Made by a program: the position numbers and the translations under genes. 64,000 nucleotides of DNA from Nymphaea colorata (taxonomy: Eukaryota > Streptophyta > Magnoliopsida > Nymphaeales > Nymphaeaceae), in NCBI RefSeq assembly GCF_008831285.2, contig NC_045144.1, positions 23,143,716 through 23,207,715 on the forward strand, read 5' to 3'. How positions within the stretch are numbered: the first letter of the stretch is position 1; each line of letters begins with the position of its first letter. Below the pieces are notes generated by a model that had not been told where the DNA came from, did no database searches, and saw nothing but the letters and a program-made list of their open reading frames with translations. Shown here piece after piece: positions 23,801-34,947 of the stretch.

Positions 23801-24790
23801 TTCAAACACCAAAATCAATTGCACACATGCACATTCTCGAGAAATTAAGTATTTATATTTCAAAATACAAAAAGTGGCCAAGTCATTTTGTAATAAGAAT
23901 GTGAAAATCTCGCTTAGTTTCAAAAGAAAATAGAAGAATCATATCATAATTTGACCAAAATACGTTTGAAAACAATATATTTTCTAACATTTTGGAAACT
24001 ACATTTCATCAAAAGAGTGAGTTTCATTGGCACCTAACTCTTCCCTAAAAAAAGAATTCACTTTAAATCATGTTCATATCTATACCAAATAATGTGATCT
24101 GGCAAAAAAAGATTTCAAAATATATCTATTTGCTAAGAAAACTTAGCTATCTTTTGTCCGAAATCAATACATTTGCTACATGAACTTAGCCATTTTCCCA
24201 AAAACTTGATCACAAGTTGATCTAAATTCAATTCAAAATCATGCAATGATCATGAGTTCACAAAAATAACTAGATCTCTGCCTCTAAAACCTCAAATTTT
24301 CAAATAAATTTTCAATTTTTTATACAATATTTAATTCAAAATTACCAAAATTATCAAGAAAAACTCTAAACTCTTGGGTCAAAATCACATTCCAAGTCAA
24401 TTTTCAACACCATTGCCATCTGTGTAATCAAAACAATGGTCTCCAATTTGAACATTGTTCAACTTTTCAATTTTATTAAAATTTACCCAATTTCCCAAAC
24501 AAACTAGTTGAATTTCAAATAGTTTACCAAAATAAGTTAATTTTTCAAAAAAATTGTCCAAATTCCATTCCAATTTACTTAAAACAAGTTTAGAAATCAC
24601 TTGTTCAAAACAAAATGAACTATCAATTTCAATTTCAATTCTCTATGCACAAACATATCGGATTACGTCAAATGACTTGCACATGATCCGGGAAATACTT
24701 AGCCCTTGATCCAATTACCCCTGCTAAAGGCAACAAGAACAGTTGGACATCGTACCGGTGGGTGGATCCTTTTCTCTTAAGATGTTCTCA
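20880..24790 (+). mobile_element. long LTR-like block, possibly a solo LTR
   Basis: Non-coding sequence rich in repeated GTCAAAG/TTGACTTTGA and AAATTCAATT strings, a style typical of the long LTRs of Tat/Ogre-type gypsy elements (from memory of such LTRs). The core is repeated inverted at 30,575-32,196. A G-rich stretch (22,204-22,245) and a (CT)n run (22,361-22,376) lie in the middle. No gag-pol, primer site or clean TG/CA termini were found at either end, so a solo LTR or LTR fragment is inferred. Confidence 0.4.
21905..23124 (+). repeat. LTR-family repeat, copy C
   Basis: Matches 30,575-32,196 in reverse. Shared landmarks are GTGATGTGGCAGCCA, GACCAACCAT.GGTTGGTC, a TTTGACTTTGATTTTGCCTA-type segment, GATGATTT with the ATCCTAAGCAAGAGTCCA block, CGCCATGAG(A/G)G, and TGCATGCA near the 3' end. 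It stops at TACATTTCTAG, as copy D does. Copy C lacks several hundred bases present in copy D. Confidence 0.8.
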
Positions 24791-26025
24791 AAACCCAATT
24801 TGAAATTTTGCTGCTTTGGGTAACTCCCCACACTCAATCAACACATTAAGGACAGGAGAGGTGCTAACTGACAAGCATTCAACCACAGGTTTGTTGGAGT
24901 AATTGTAGCTTAAAGCATTGTCATTTGCAAAACCAGATGCAAGGACTACCAATCTTGGTGTATAAGCATATGAAACAAGGTATGTATGAGAAAGTAGATA
25001 TCGATCTGCACTAGTGGGTAGTCTTAGTAGCGTGATTGGAAAAAAGAAAACCACCATTCTATGGAGCGAGAATCAACATGAATAACATCAAAATTACCTA
25101 TCTAAATTTAAAAAGCATTCTTTTCAAAGGCCTCAAGATAGTTCAACATGTAGCATGGATAACTATTAGCCAGTGAAACATTGTAGCACATGGAGAATTG
25201 TTAAGACAACCCAAAAGGAAAATTGTAACCAGCTATAAATAAACCCGATCATATGCAGACAAAACGGAGTGAAACTTTCATATCATGCTAATTGATTTCA
25301 TATGCTGCTTTATGATTGATAAATTGTCCACAATGCTCTGAGATGCTGAGTCGATGGAAAGAGGAATAGCATGAGTTCAGGTATGTTTTCTTGAGCAATT
25401 AAGATTGTAATCATCTAATTCTACATTGGGTCATGTTTTAAATTTCAGCTATGAAATATGAAATCTACCAAATTTTAGGTGGTCTCTACATATTTTCTTA
25501 ATGAAAAAATTTCGTGCAGCCTTCACTTCTTTTTTTTACAGGCTGAATTAGTAAATTTGTTACAAAATCATCAATTTGGAGAGAAGAAAGTTAGCTATTG
25601 GTGATGAAGGTTCAAAAAAATTGTTTAGGAAATTGTTATGTACTTTACACATTGCTGATCACTTCTGCTATTGAGGTAGTATAGAAATACATTTATGTTT
25701 GCTTTTCATATGCTATTTTTATGGATATCAACTTTGATTTCTTCCGGTTTTTGCAGCCTTGTGACGTTTGCATTCAAATGGCATGTTGTAGAATTTGAAT
25801 TGCAGCAACACTATATGTAGGTACTTTACTGTACGGAACAAGGACAAAAATAGGAATTGGTGTGGCCTGCTACAAATATTGATGTAGCGCTATTTTCATT
25901 AGATGTATGCAAGATTTAAATCCTTTATAGAATTTTACTATTGAATCAGGTTTTTATTTTTTCATTCATAATGGACATACTAGTGATAAAGTGCACCAAA
26001 AAAGGAAAAGAATGGCGGGGTCACC
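24791..26025. other. no recognised gene; one unexplained minus-strand ORF
   Basis: A minus-strand frame at 25,057-24,788 (89 aa, including YSNKPVVECLSVSTSPVLNV and ELPKAAKFQIGF) reads like real protein sequence but matches no family I know. Polypyrimidine-AG strings at 25,528-25,542 and 25,741-25,758 look like splice acceptors on the plus strand. The block sits inside the arm leading to the CACTA end and may hold more captured exons. Confidence 0.3.
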
Positions 26026-26238
26026 TCGAAACAGTGAAATAAATGACCGCTAAACCCAGAGTCATGGCAACCTAAGCTTTTAGGGTGACTTTTTCACCGG
26101 TGGAGCTAGCTGTAGCGATGAAATAGTCGACAACTCTACCGATGACACACATTCACTGCTATAGGCTACCCGAACACGACAAACAACAGTGACAGTACCG
26201 GCATTACTTTCACCGGTATAGGCTTGTTTTTGTAGTGA
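26026..26238 (+). mobile_element. CACTA (En/Spm-type) right terminus
   Basis: Ends in CTTGTTTTTGTAGTG at 26,238, the reverse complement of a canonical CACTACAAAAA terminal repeat. The preceding 200 bases hold repeated subterminal motifs: GACTTTTTCACCGGTGGAGC, CTGCTATAGGCTACC, and ACTTTCACCGGTATAGGC. Related motifs occur at 15,240-15,265 and 33,010-33,032 in the RanBP1 repeats. The matching left end was not found, so the element is truncated, rearranged or interrupted by the LTR-like block at 20,880-24,790. Confidence 0.65.
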
Positions 26239-26484
26239 ATTCTAAGGAAGGAGAGCTTTATGCAGATATAGTTATACAGATGAGAAGATTGATACTGGTT
26301 AATTGGTATAGCTGCCTTTTCTCATCAGTGTGTTTCACTTAGTGCCTGATGCGTGAAACATTCTGTGGTTTCCTGATCGTTTTTTTTTTTTTTTTGAGTA
26401 AAAGTAGGTAAACTAGCTACCACCTGGCATATCCTTAGTTGGAAAAATTTCTTTGTTAAATTGAGCATTAACTCATAATATATG

Positions 26485-26640
26485 CATCAATTGTTATAGC
26501 ATAATTGGTTGCATGGGCAGATGTGTAGAAGACATGTTGCTTGTTTGATTCCCAAGGGTTTTACATTCCTGGGCTGTGAGAAGTGTGATCCTGACACTCA
26601 AGTTCAAGGGTGTACCACACTCCGGCCCACCCAGATATGA
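26485..26640 (+). mobile_element. tRNA-derived SINE candidate
   Basis: TAGCATAATTGGTTG at about 26,495-26,509 fits a tRNA/RNA polymerase III A box. GTTTGATTCCC at about 26,545-26,555 fits a B box with one change, at roughly the right spacing. A unique body (CACACTCCGGCCCACCC) follows, as in plant SINEs. No clear tail or target duplication was found. Confidence 0.35.
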
Positions 26641-28289
26641 TGCAGCCAAAACCCCAGAAGAAAGGAGAATTTGGGGTCTTTTCGATTTTTTTAGGTCAAT
26701 TCACCTTGGCAGAAGTTAAATGGCAAACATACCTACGCTAATTACAAGACACAACATCAATAGAAAGAACTGATCTCAACAAATTGATAGCCTCAAAATT
26801 AAGAATTATTGTTTTAAATTAAAGATATTATGAATAGGTCAAAGGCACTCTTCCCTTGCGCTGGCCACTTGGATTCCTGGCTCCTTCGGGACCTGGGTAA
26901 GACTTCGTCTACTTTACTGCTTATGATCTTTTTTCTTTCATTTAAATTTATGTCTTTTCAAAAAACAAATAACGAACTAAGGAACAAAGCGTTCAAAGAA
27001 AAGAAAACAAGTACACGATTTGTGTGCACAAGGTTTATTAATGTTAGATTTAGTTGCTACTAATCAAAATCTTTTTCAATTATATTTTTTTGACTTTTTA
27101 ATTTTCTATATCCACTAAAATTTTTATTACATTAAATAATTACAACGTTGAATTTATTCTAGTTGAGACAGAAAAGTGGTTCTAAAATTGTTCTCTTCCT
27201 TCTTGTTATAATGTTTTATTTCCTAAAAATCTTATAATTTGTCATCAACTTTTGGAAAACTTATTTTTCTTCCAATGCAGCATCTTTATAACGACAGTAA
27301 ATCCTTGAAAATTTCTCTATTTTATTTATGTTATTTCTGTGACAACATGTTTGTTGAAGAATAAAGTTTGTTACTTAGAGGTACATTTCTTAATCATTTT
27401 CACTTCTTCACAATAAAGAGAGAAAATCCATGAAAATTTCTCTATTTTATTTTTGTGGCAATACTTTGGTTGTAAAATAAAAGCTGGTTTTTGGAGCTAC
27501 ATATCAAGGGTACATTTCTTGAACATTTTCATTTCTTCACAGTAATTATAAGCGCATTCCTTCCCAGTGCATATAACCTACATAACATAAATTAGTAATG
27601 CTTTGTAAAAGATTTAAAAAAATATGTTATCCCTTCCCTAAATATTCCATGCCAACATTTTGATTTCCACTCATATGATACAACAAATGAATCTCTTGAA
27701 TTTTTCCTTTTCATTCCATTCCAAACCAAGTGTTTTTATTCATTTCAAACCAACCATTGATGTCATTCTAGCAAAAAATAAGCTGATGCAACCATCCCTC
27801 TCTTTGCTTGTTCGCAACATTCCTTTTATTTTTTTTTCAAAGACGTAAAGGGCTTGCTGTATAGTTGAGTTAGTGAGAAAAAACGGAGGGAAAGGGCATC
27901 CAAAAATTGTGATATATATATATATATATATAGGAGTGTTTTTTCAAACAAAAAAAAGTAGTTGAGATAGTGAGCAAAAACTGAGGGAAAGAACAAAAAA
28001 AAAGTGTGACATATATAAACAAAATTTGGTTCAAGTATTTATTAAGATATTTTGGATAAGAAATTTTGAATTTGTGTAAGTATATATTGAGGACTTGAAT
28101 TCAAACGGCCCAACATGGGGATATCAATTACTTGATTGCAATCTAGATCCAAAATTGGACCGCCTTTACCTATACAATTGCGTGTTTTGAAATCCAAAAC
28201 AAGCCAAAATAGATGGATCTGGCCTTTGTATATCCAATGTGCTTTCCCCTTTTTAATAAGAAAAGCACGTTGGATATACACTATGTACC
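26641..28289. other. no recognised gene
   Basis: AT-rich sequence with short chance ORFs. A 22-base (TA)n run lies at 27,911-27,932. Two similar 60-base stretches near 27,310-27,340 and 27,430-27,460 (AAATTTCTCTATTTTATTT) suggest a small local duplication. Confidence 0.4.
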
Positions 28290-28708
28290 GATACCAAAAG
28301 CCAGGGTTGGTGCCCGCCGGTGTAGGAGGGCGCCGGGGTAGGAGGGTGGAAGAAGACACTTCCCCGTCCTCCACGTCTTGCAGCGGAGCACGCAAACCAT
28401 CTCCTTGTTAATAGATGTATGAAAATGGGATATATGGAGTATGTACAGGTATGTACTGATGCCGAAAGCTAGGGGTGGGGCCCGCCGGGGTAGGAGGGTG
28501 GAAGAAGACACTTCCCCGTTCTCCACGTCTTCCCATTGAGCACGCAAACTGTCTCCTTGTTAATAGATGTATGAAAATGGGATAAATAGACAGGTATGTA
28601 TTGAAAGCCAAGGTTGGGGCCCACCGGGGTGAAGAAGACACTGCCCTATCCTCCACGGCTTTCCTGTGGAGCATGCAAACGGTCTCTTTGTTAATAGATG
28701 ATCGAAAA

Positions 28709-28712
<4 letters not shown>
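28290..28712 (+). repeat. minisatellite, three units of about 115-170 bp
   Basis: Three degenerate direct units start near 28,290, 28,458 and 28,592. Each contains AAAGCCA(G/A)GGTTGG-type, GCCC(G/A)CCGGGGT, GAAGAAGACACT.CCC, TCCTCCACG, GAGCA(C/T)GCAAAC and TTGTTAATAGATG in that order. GC content is higher than the flanks. The last unit runs into a (TA)n microsatellite. The ORFs across this array on both strands reflect the repeat period and are not treated as genes. Confidence 0.88.

Positions 28713-28743
<31 letters not shown>
28710..28743. repeat. (TA)n microsatellite
   Basis: Uninterrupted AT dinucleotide run at the end of the minisatellite. Confidence 0.95.
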
Positions 28744-28748
<5 letters not shown>

Positions 28749-29769
28749 TGCGATTTTGTCATTTTTTCTCCCAGCATACCGTTGTTAAACTAATTCCAAA
28801 TTAAACACTTAACTGCATACTTGAACCAGTTTGCTAAGCTATATATAATTAATTTGCCCACCCCAATGCACAAAATTTATTGATTTTTCATTTTGCTGCA
28901 TTCAATAAATAGCACATATGTGTATACAATTAGCACCTTCATATAGATTTATCATCTTGAGAATCTAAAATTGTTTCCCTCTGCCACCGACTTCAACCAG
29001 CTTATTCCATTAGATAAACAAATAACTTCTACAGTATTATCAGATGTCAAAGACATTAAGTATGTATAAGAAGCCTGACATAAATAATTTTCCTACATTT
29101 TACAACCATCTTTGTCATGAGTTAATAATTAGAAAGGTAGCAGGTAGATTTTCCCACATGAACATTGAATTCACTTAAAAAAAATGGATAGATTCATGAA
29201 TCACTCACAGTTCTATTCATGCTGCCAAATAATCCGTAGGAATGAGAAAAAAGAGCTGCCATTCAAGGGAGAATATACGGACAGGACAACAATTAATGAC
29301 AGCTTGTGATCACCAGCTTTCTCTGCACGGCCGACCACAATTAAAGAAAGAAAGAAACCAATGTACATTGACATGAATGAGATCCTTATTTTTCATTTCA
29401 CTGAATTACTGAACGACTATCTTAAACCAAATGGACAATGACATATACAAACAAGCTGGAAAATAATTGGACGTGACTCTTTGGTGGTAACCAATTCCTT
29501 TGTCCCTAATTATCTTCCACACTTTCATTATTCTTGCCGTAAATGTTGAGAAAATTGTTAACTGGATTAAGCGGTCAACTAAATTACTTTCAACACATTT
29601 TTCCATAGATTATGCAAGAAAAGTAGTTTCCATAGATTATGCACCTGCATTCACTAAAAAACCTTCTCTGTAAACCTGAATTTCATTGAAAAATAGACAT
29701 AACACAAACAGAAAAATGATGAAGAAAACTAAGATATGGTTTAATAACATGCACGCATACACACCCCAG
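28744..29769. other. no recognised feature
   Basis: AT-rich sequence without identifiable gene or transposon motif. Confidence 0.4.
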
Positions 29770-29837
29770 CAGCCACATCTGTGGTGACGTTACTGGTGTA
29801 GAGATGACTCTCCTGGTGAAAGTGTCACCAATGTAGT
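29770..29837 (+). mobile_element. weak CACTA-like terminus
   Basis: GTTACTGGTGTAGAGATGAC and CCTGGTGAAAGTGTCACCAA precede ATGTAGT at 29,837. The motifs resemble the subterminal repeats at 26,026-26,238, and the end resembles GTAGTG lacking its last base. It may be a decayed right end of a second CACTA copy. Confidence 0.3.
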
Positions 29838-30169
29838 TTTTTTTTTTCAAATTTGAGAAAAGAAAAAAAAATGGGGCATGGTTCATGAAGTATATGGTTT
29901 AATAGAAGGTCAATAGAAGAGTTACCCTAAGCACTGAAAGTAAACCTGATACTTTATGAAGACAAGAAGTTGGGTGGAAGCTTGGACTCTTATTCCAATG
30001 GATGGGAGAACAAAATACTATTCACCCTCACTAAAAAGTTTTGATTGAAATTGAATTTCTTTGTTGAAAAAACTAAAACTGAAACGACTCAATTCAATTC
30101 CATGTCCTTTCCTTAGTAAGAAAGCTCTTCATAAAAACAAAGCAATTCGTGAACGCGAAGAAAAAAAAA

Positions 30170-30570
30170 AGGGGGAAACGAGACAGCGATTTTCCAAGGG
30201 ATGCCTGGGAATCAAACGCAGTCTGATAGGAGGTGGGAAAATAGAACGAGCTGTGGGGGAGGGGGAGGGGGAGGGGAGAACGTGGAGGCCCACAGATTCT
30301 CCAAACAACAAAAGCCCAACAGTGCGACAGTGCAAGGGGGCCTCACGGGGGCAGGTGGGCTGCAAAAAAAGGACCACCCAGAGGATCCAAACTGTCATTA
30401 TCACAAAAACTGGATTACCATAAAAAATAAGTGGGGCCCACGAAGAGTGCAACCCCGCGTTCATCCCCCTTCCTCTCTCCAAATGCGTATGGCTTGCATA
30501 AGCGTGGTGGCATGGGCGTAAAATACGTTGGGATAGTAATCTACTGGTGGCGAAGGCGGGCCCAGAGGGA
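30170..30570. promoter_or_regulatory. GC-rich island with GGCCCA motifs
   Basis: Local GC content is far above the flanks. GGCCCA/TGGGCC strings, the TCP-type site II motif common in plant housekeeping promoters, occur near 30,287, 30,436 and 30,559, plus a GGGGGA triplication at 30,253-30,276. It is cut on the right by repeat copy D at 30,575. It may be a stranded promoter or 5' region of a host gene. No coding exon is recognisable and the direction is unknown. Confidence 0.25.
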
Positions 30571-30574
30571 GGGC

Positions 30575-30921
30575 CTAGAAATGTATGAATGAAACCAAAA
30601 ACTCTTTAAAATGTTCTTAGAGTACCAGTTCTAAAGAAAGTACCTAAGTTATAACGTTGCAATGACTTCAAACTATGAAGTTTTAAGCTAAGTTTCATGA
30701 CATCAAGGTCTGACTTCAGTAATATGCATGCACTTTAACGCATGTATTGCTGGAATAGACAAGGTTTTGACACTAAATATTAAATAATCTTGTTGTTTTG
30801 AACTACGAAGACCAACATGATGATTTCCTTTCTTTAAGCCAGTTTTAAAATGTGTTCCAACCTGATTTTAGAGAGGAAAATGAGTTTCAATAAGAGGTTG
30901 TACATGTATAGAATATATATA

Positions 30922-30955
<34 letters not shown>

Positions 30956-32196
30956 ATTGTTTTGCATCTTATAATGAGAATATAATAAGGGACCTCTTAG
31001 CACACAGACCATGATATTTCATGGCTAGGCTTTTTATGTGAGAAGAGTGAAAACAAGTTTCTAATCTTCACTACCACCCTTAATAAATTAGATCACGAAT
31101 GCATGAATCAAAATGAGTCAAAATAGAAGAAATTAAGAGAATGCTTAAGCAAGTTTCTCTGATTTTTGCCATGTGAGGGTGGATCAAATTCAGGAGAATC
31201 CATCCATCCCTAATAGGCCATTATGTTATATATTGCAGCAAATATGTCTCTCTCTCACCATGGAACCCCCTCATGGCGAAGAGTTAAAAATGAGTTTAGG
31301 CAAGCTATTTCTGAAAGGGGTGTGGCCTTGGGGCTCTTTTAGAAGATAGATCCATGGGTTTGCTTTTTAAAAAATTTGATTCATGCATGAAGAAAGCATT
31401 ACAATGTACACTGGAAGCTCATCCTTGCTGGACATTATTCCCAGCCACGAATAAGAACATAAAATGAAACTCTCCCACGAATATTGAACTTGAAAATAAA
31501 TAGTAAAAAGTGAAAATAAGTGAAGAACAAGCTAGAATCACCCCTACTTGTGCTCACCCTCGGTGTTTGGAACTTGTCTTTTGCTTGTTCTCTAAATCAA
31601 GCAATCATAAGCAAGAATGCAAGCTTGGATTCGAGTTAGTAAAGCTAAAAAAAGAAGTCTTCTTGCTAACAATGGGCAACAAAGATGATTTTGCTACTAG
31701 AAATCCTAAGCAAGAGTCCAATGAAGTACCATAGCTTAGCAAATCCAGAAGCAAAGAAATGCGAAAATGAGAGAAAGGGGGAGAGAGCTTGGACAATGGC
31801 AGCTGCTCATCTTTTTGTCTCCTTCTCTTCTTCTTCTTTTTCTTCTTCTTCTTCTTCTTCTTGGCTGCAACAAAACGGGAAGGGAAAGAGAGAGCACAAG
31901 TGTTAGAATATGAAAATCGTCCCCCCTCCCCCCCTCCTCGGGGGTTTAATATATTTTTTTTCTTTTTGACTTTGATTTTGCCTAAAATGGAGGAGCAAGG
32001 GCTGGTTGTGCCCCTCTTGCTTTTTTTTTTTTTTCAAAAGTTTTTGAAATAGAAAATCCCCCTCCTTGGGCTGGCCCACCCTTGTGAAGTGGCATGGACC
32101 AACCAATGGTTGGTCACTTAGGTGGAAAGATGGCCATCATTGCTTGTGTGATGTGGCTGCCACATCACCCATGCTAATTCCCAGCAAAATTTAATC
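30575..32196 (-). repeat. LTR-family repeat, copy D (inverted to copy C)
   Basis: Reverse-orientation homologue of 21,905-23,124. It is longer, holding extra AT-rich sequence with a (TA)n run at about 30,918-30,953 and a (CTT)n run at 31,826-31,862. The right end abuts the broken RanBP1 exon of copy B at about 32,197-32,217. The shared minus-strand peptide start MGNKDDF (copy C: MGDKDDF) is an LTR-internal ORF of unknown relevance. Confidence 0.8.
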
Positions 32197-32217
32197 TTTT
32201 CTTATTTCAAGAAGGGT

Positions 32218-32580
32218 CTTCAACACTTCTAAGATGAATGCAAAATAGCTTATCCTCCAAGTTGCCATCAACAAGCACACGCAAGAACTATCATTATTGA
32301 TGTTCAGATATAGTATGAAAGACTGAAAAACATGAAAATCACTCAATCCATAAAAAAACCATAATTTTAATGTTCTAATTACAGATAAAATCTGGAGTTG
32401 GAATGAAGAAGGAAAAAGAGAGGTCGTTACTAAGATAATTGATGCAAAACGTTAGGTCTTTAACTGCTGGCTAAACAGCATGATCCTCCCACTTTCCTTG
32501 TGCTTCAGGATCTTCACGTTCTCCATATCCCTTTCTTTCCATTGATTTCCTTTCATGTGAAATTGACAAAGTTTCACCTT
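32218..32580 (-). pseudogene. captured RanBP1 exons, copy B
   Basis: Minus strand. Exon block 1 (32,580-32,431) follows a TTTTTAG acceptor and encodes KVKLCQFHMKGNQWKERDME followed by NVKILKHKESGRIMLFSQQL, a closer match to the RanBP1 Ran-binding domain than copy A in its second half. A stop then interrupts the segment before CINYL, and a GT donor follows at ATCTTA|GTAA. Exon block 2 (32,322-32,218) follows TTTTTCAG and ends in VDGNLEDKLFCIHLRSVE. The donor after GAAG is lost, because the next bases belong to or abut the LTR repeat (copy D). Block 2 lacks the VWHATDF part. Confidence 0.85.
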
Positions 32581-34925
32581 CTAAAAAGAACAACCCCATG
32601 TGATGGATTTTTGTATTGGACTCAATCTCGTCAAATCAAATGTTTGGTTGTAAGAGAAAAACATAATGCAGCCAGAGTAATATACCTCTGTTACTATCCT
32701 CAAGATTTTCAAGGGGTGAATTGAACAACACTAACATGTGGACCTAAAAAAGTGTCGACAAACAGGAAAACACAAGCATTTGCAGAAAATCTTCAAAGAA
32801 ACTCTTCAAACAGCCGTTAACAAACTTAATCTCCCCTAGAAAACACACAGATCTCTCTATAAATGAAAGAAATGTGCAAGAAGACCCTAGGCACATGCCC
32901 TAACCTCGTGAAACCAAATTCTTGTGCCAACGACAGATGCCCATGATCTATACATGCCATGATATGTAGAGATGCTTCACGACATGCACCACTATATTTG
33001 ATCGCTATAAACCATCACCGGTATAGGCCTAGAAATTCCCACATGTTCTCTTGTTTCACATACATCTGTCTTCTACTGTTGCGGATATTTTTGCCCTCCA
33101 GCATGGCTCTTGTTTTTTCCAGCCTGGTGGTTGAAACTGATCCAAGCTTCATGTGGGTCTCCATGAATTTATGCTGCAAGAATAGCTATCTCCCCTTGAC
33201 CCTGCCATTTCCAAATTTCTCTATGGATGTCTTTCGAAACACTAAGCAGTTGCACATAACTCTCACCAAACCCTTTCACCTATTTGACCAATTATATGTG
33301 TTATTTCTACCAATTTGTTCACATTAATAAATTGGAAAATGCACTTCAAAGATTGCTAATTTGGGACATTAGGGGCTCATTTAGTAAGTAGAACAGATTG
33401 TAACTGTTATGTGAATCTGCCATAAAGATCTTTCTAAGGTGTTCTATGAATCTACTCCATCTTTGAACCATATTCATGAAACATTTATCTTAAGGGAATT
33501 TTGTCTCATTGAAATGCCCCATCATTCCTGTAGTGGAACAGTTGGTGGAAGGATCCATTCCAACTCCATAAGCACACACATGTATAGGCTCATATGCCAA
33601 AAAAAAAGACCTTAACAGCCTTATTCCTATCTTTTTACTTTAAAATGTCCCAAAAACTGCCATATAGCCTTTTACAACCTTAGGTATCTGATCTCCAAAG
33701 CTAACAACTCTTAGAATTTCAAATACCATTTCGTATTAGACCTTTTCTTCTGGAAATAGTACTATAGGATAAATTTGCAAAAACTGCATCTTTAGTTAGC
33801 ATGCCTTACAAGTTACAACCAATGTTAAGCTTTTCCTCCTTCAGAAGAGAGACTAGTCTAATTGAGCTGCAAACCTTGCTACTCCACTCTTATTCCAGTA
33901 CACTACCTTAATGTGGTTCATCCTCATGGCTCCTTCACATTAATAAATCACATGATATACGACTTGCATAATATTTTCACAAAGCATAATATCCCTAGTC
34001 CAGACTACATATACTTCAAAATAATGATGAATAATAATGTAAAAATCTTGCTTATTGAAACAGTAATGCACCAATTTTCTAATGCAACAGCCAACAAATA
34101 TTATATTTCCATTCACTATTATATTTTTTGTTCCCTGTTAAGGAACCACAAGAACTTTGAAATCAAGATGCCCTCATCAACTTTGAAATTGTTTTGGACT
34201 TTTAATAGAGACTGAAGCTTCATCAGTGTTTTATTTATCAACATGCCATCTAGATTAATGAAGACCTTCTATATATTATTTTACACTTTTCTTATATTTT
34301 ATGCATTAATTCAATCATGTGACCACATATTTTTTCTCATAGGTAGCATATGTAATTAAAATAAACATGTTGATCAGTGTCCCTCTTCACGGATGGGCCA
34401 AATCAAAAGTTTACTTGTGATATTCAAGTAGTTAGGTTTCATGACTGACTTGATTCAAGAAAATTTTAGGTTTTCGCAAGTTATGATTGTGCAAACTGGT
34501 CATTCCCTTTTCTTTGCATAGAATTCATCTTTATTTCTCCACTGCTCTTTGCTTTGTGTCTTTTCCTGCTAGGTGGTATATCCTTCTTGGCCCTCCGCCT
34601 GTTGATTTTTCCCACCAAAAGGGTCCTTCTTGTTTGAGGCACCTTTGAACCCTTCTATACATAGTTGCATCTTTCTTGTGTCTTTCTTTACTCCTTGCAC
34701 CTTAGACTAATCCTTTTAATTCCTGTAGAGTCTGTTTGGCAGCAGGGACACTTTGTGAGTGTCTTATAAACCTACCCTAAGGCTTGAGGTAGATTCATGA
34801 AACATTAAAACTTTTGTTCATGAATATGCCCCAATATTTGGAGCAGGTTCAAGGGACATCCACAGAATGTTTCATCTCCCAAACGACTTCTTATTGATGA
34901 GAAAAGGACATCTCTTGGTGCTCCT
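32218..34925 (-). repeat. composite repeat, copy B (inverted to copy A)
   Basis: Reverse-orientation homologue of 12,095-16,521 (see copy A). It keeps an empty site for the Harbinger-like insertion, a CACTA-like motif ACCATCACCGGTATAGGCC near 33,008-33,026, and the 160 bp MITE-like segment at 34,732-34,891. The frame at 33,862-34,215 (+) is homologous to the minus-strand frame at 12,825-13,103, and both stay open for about 90 codons, but I do not recognise the product. Confidence 0.75.
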
Positions 34926-34947
34926 AAAAACCAGCGGGGTTGTAGTG
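34900..34947 (+). mobile_element. CACTA-like terminus beside copy B
   Basis: AAAAACCAGCGGGGTTGTAGTG ends at 34,947; reversed, it begins CACTACAACCCCGCTGG, the general look of plant CACTA ends. It lies about 20 bases outside the last base shared with copy A. Copy A shows no such end at the matching place. Confidence 0.3.

Noticed and set aside
28042-28746. Several overlapping ORFs of about 90-120 aa
   Set aside because: They follow the minisatellite period and appear on both strands with similar words; no protein signal.
30061-30521. ORFs of 106-120 aa in the GC-rich island
   Set aside because: Open in several frames on both strands because of composition; no recognised domain.
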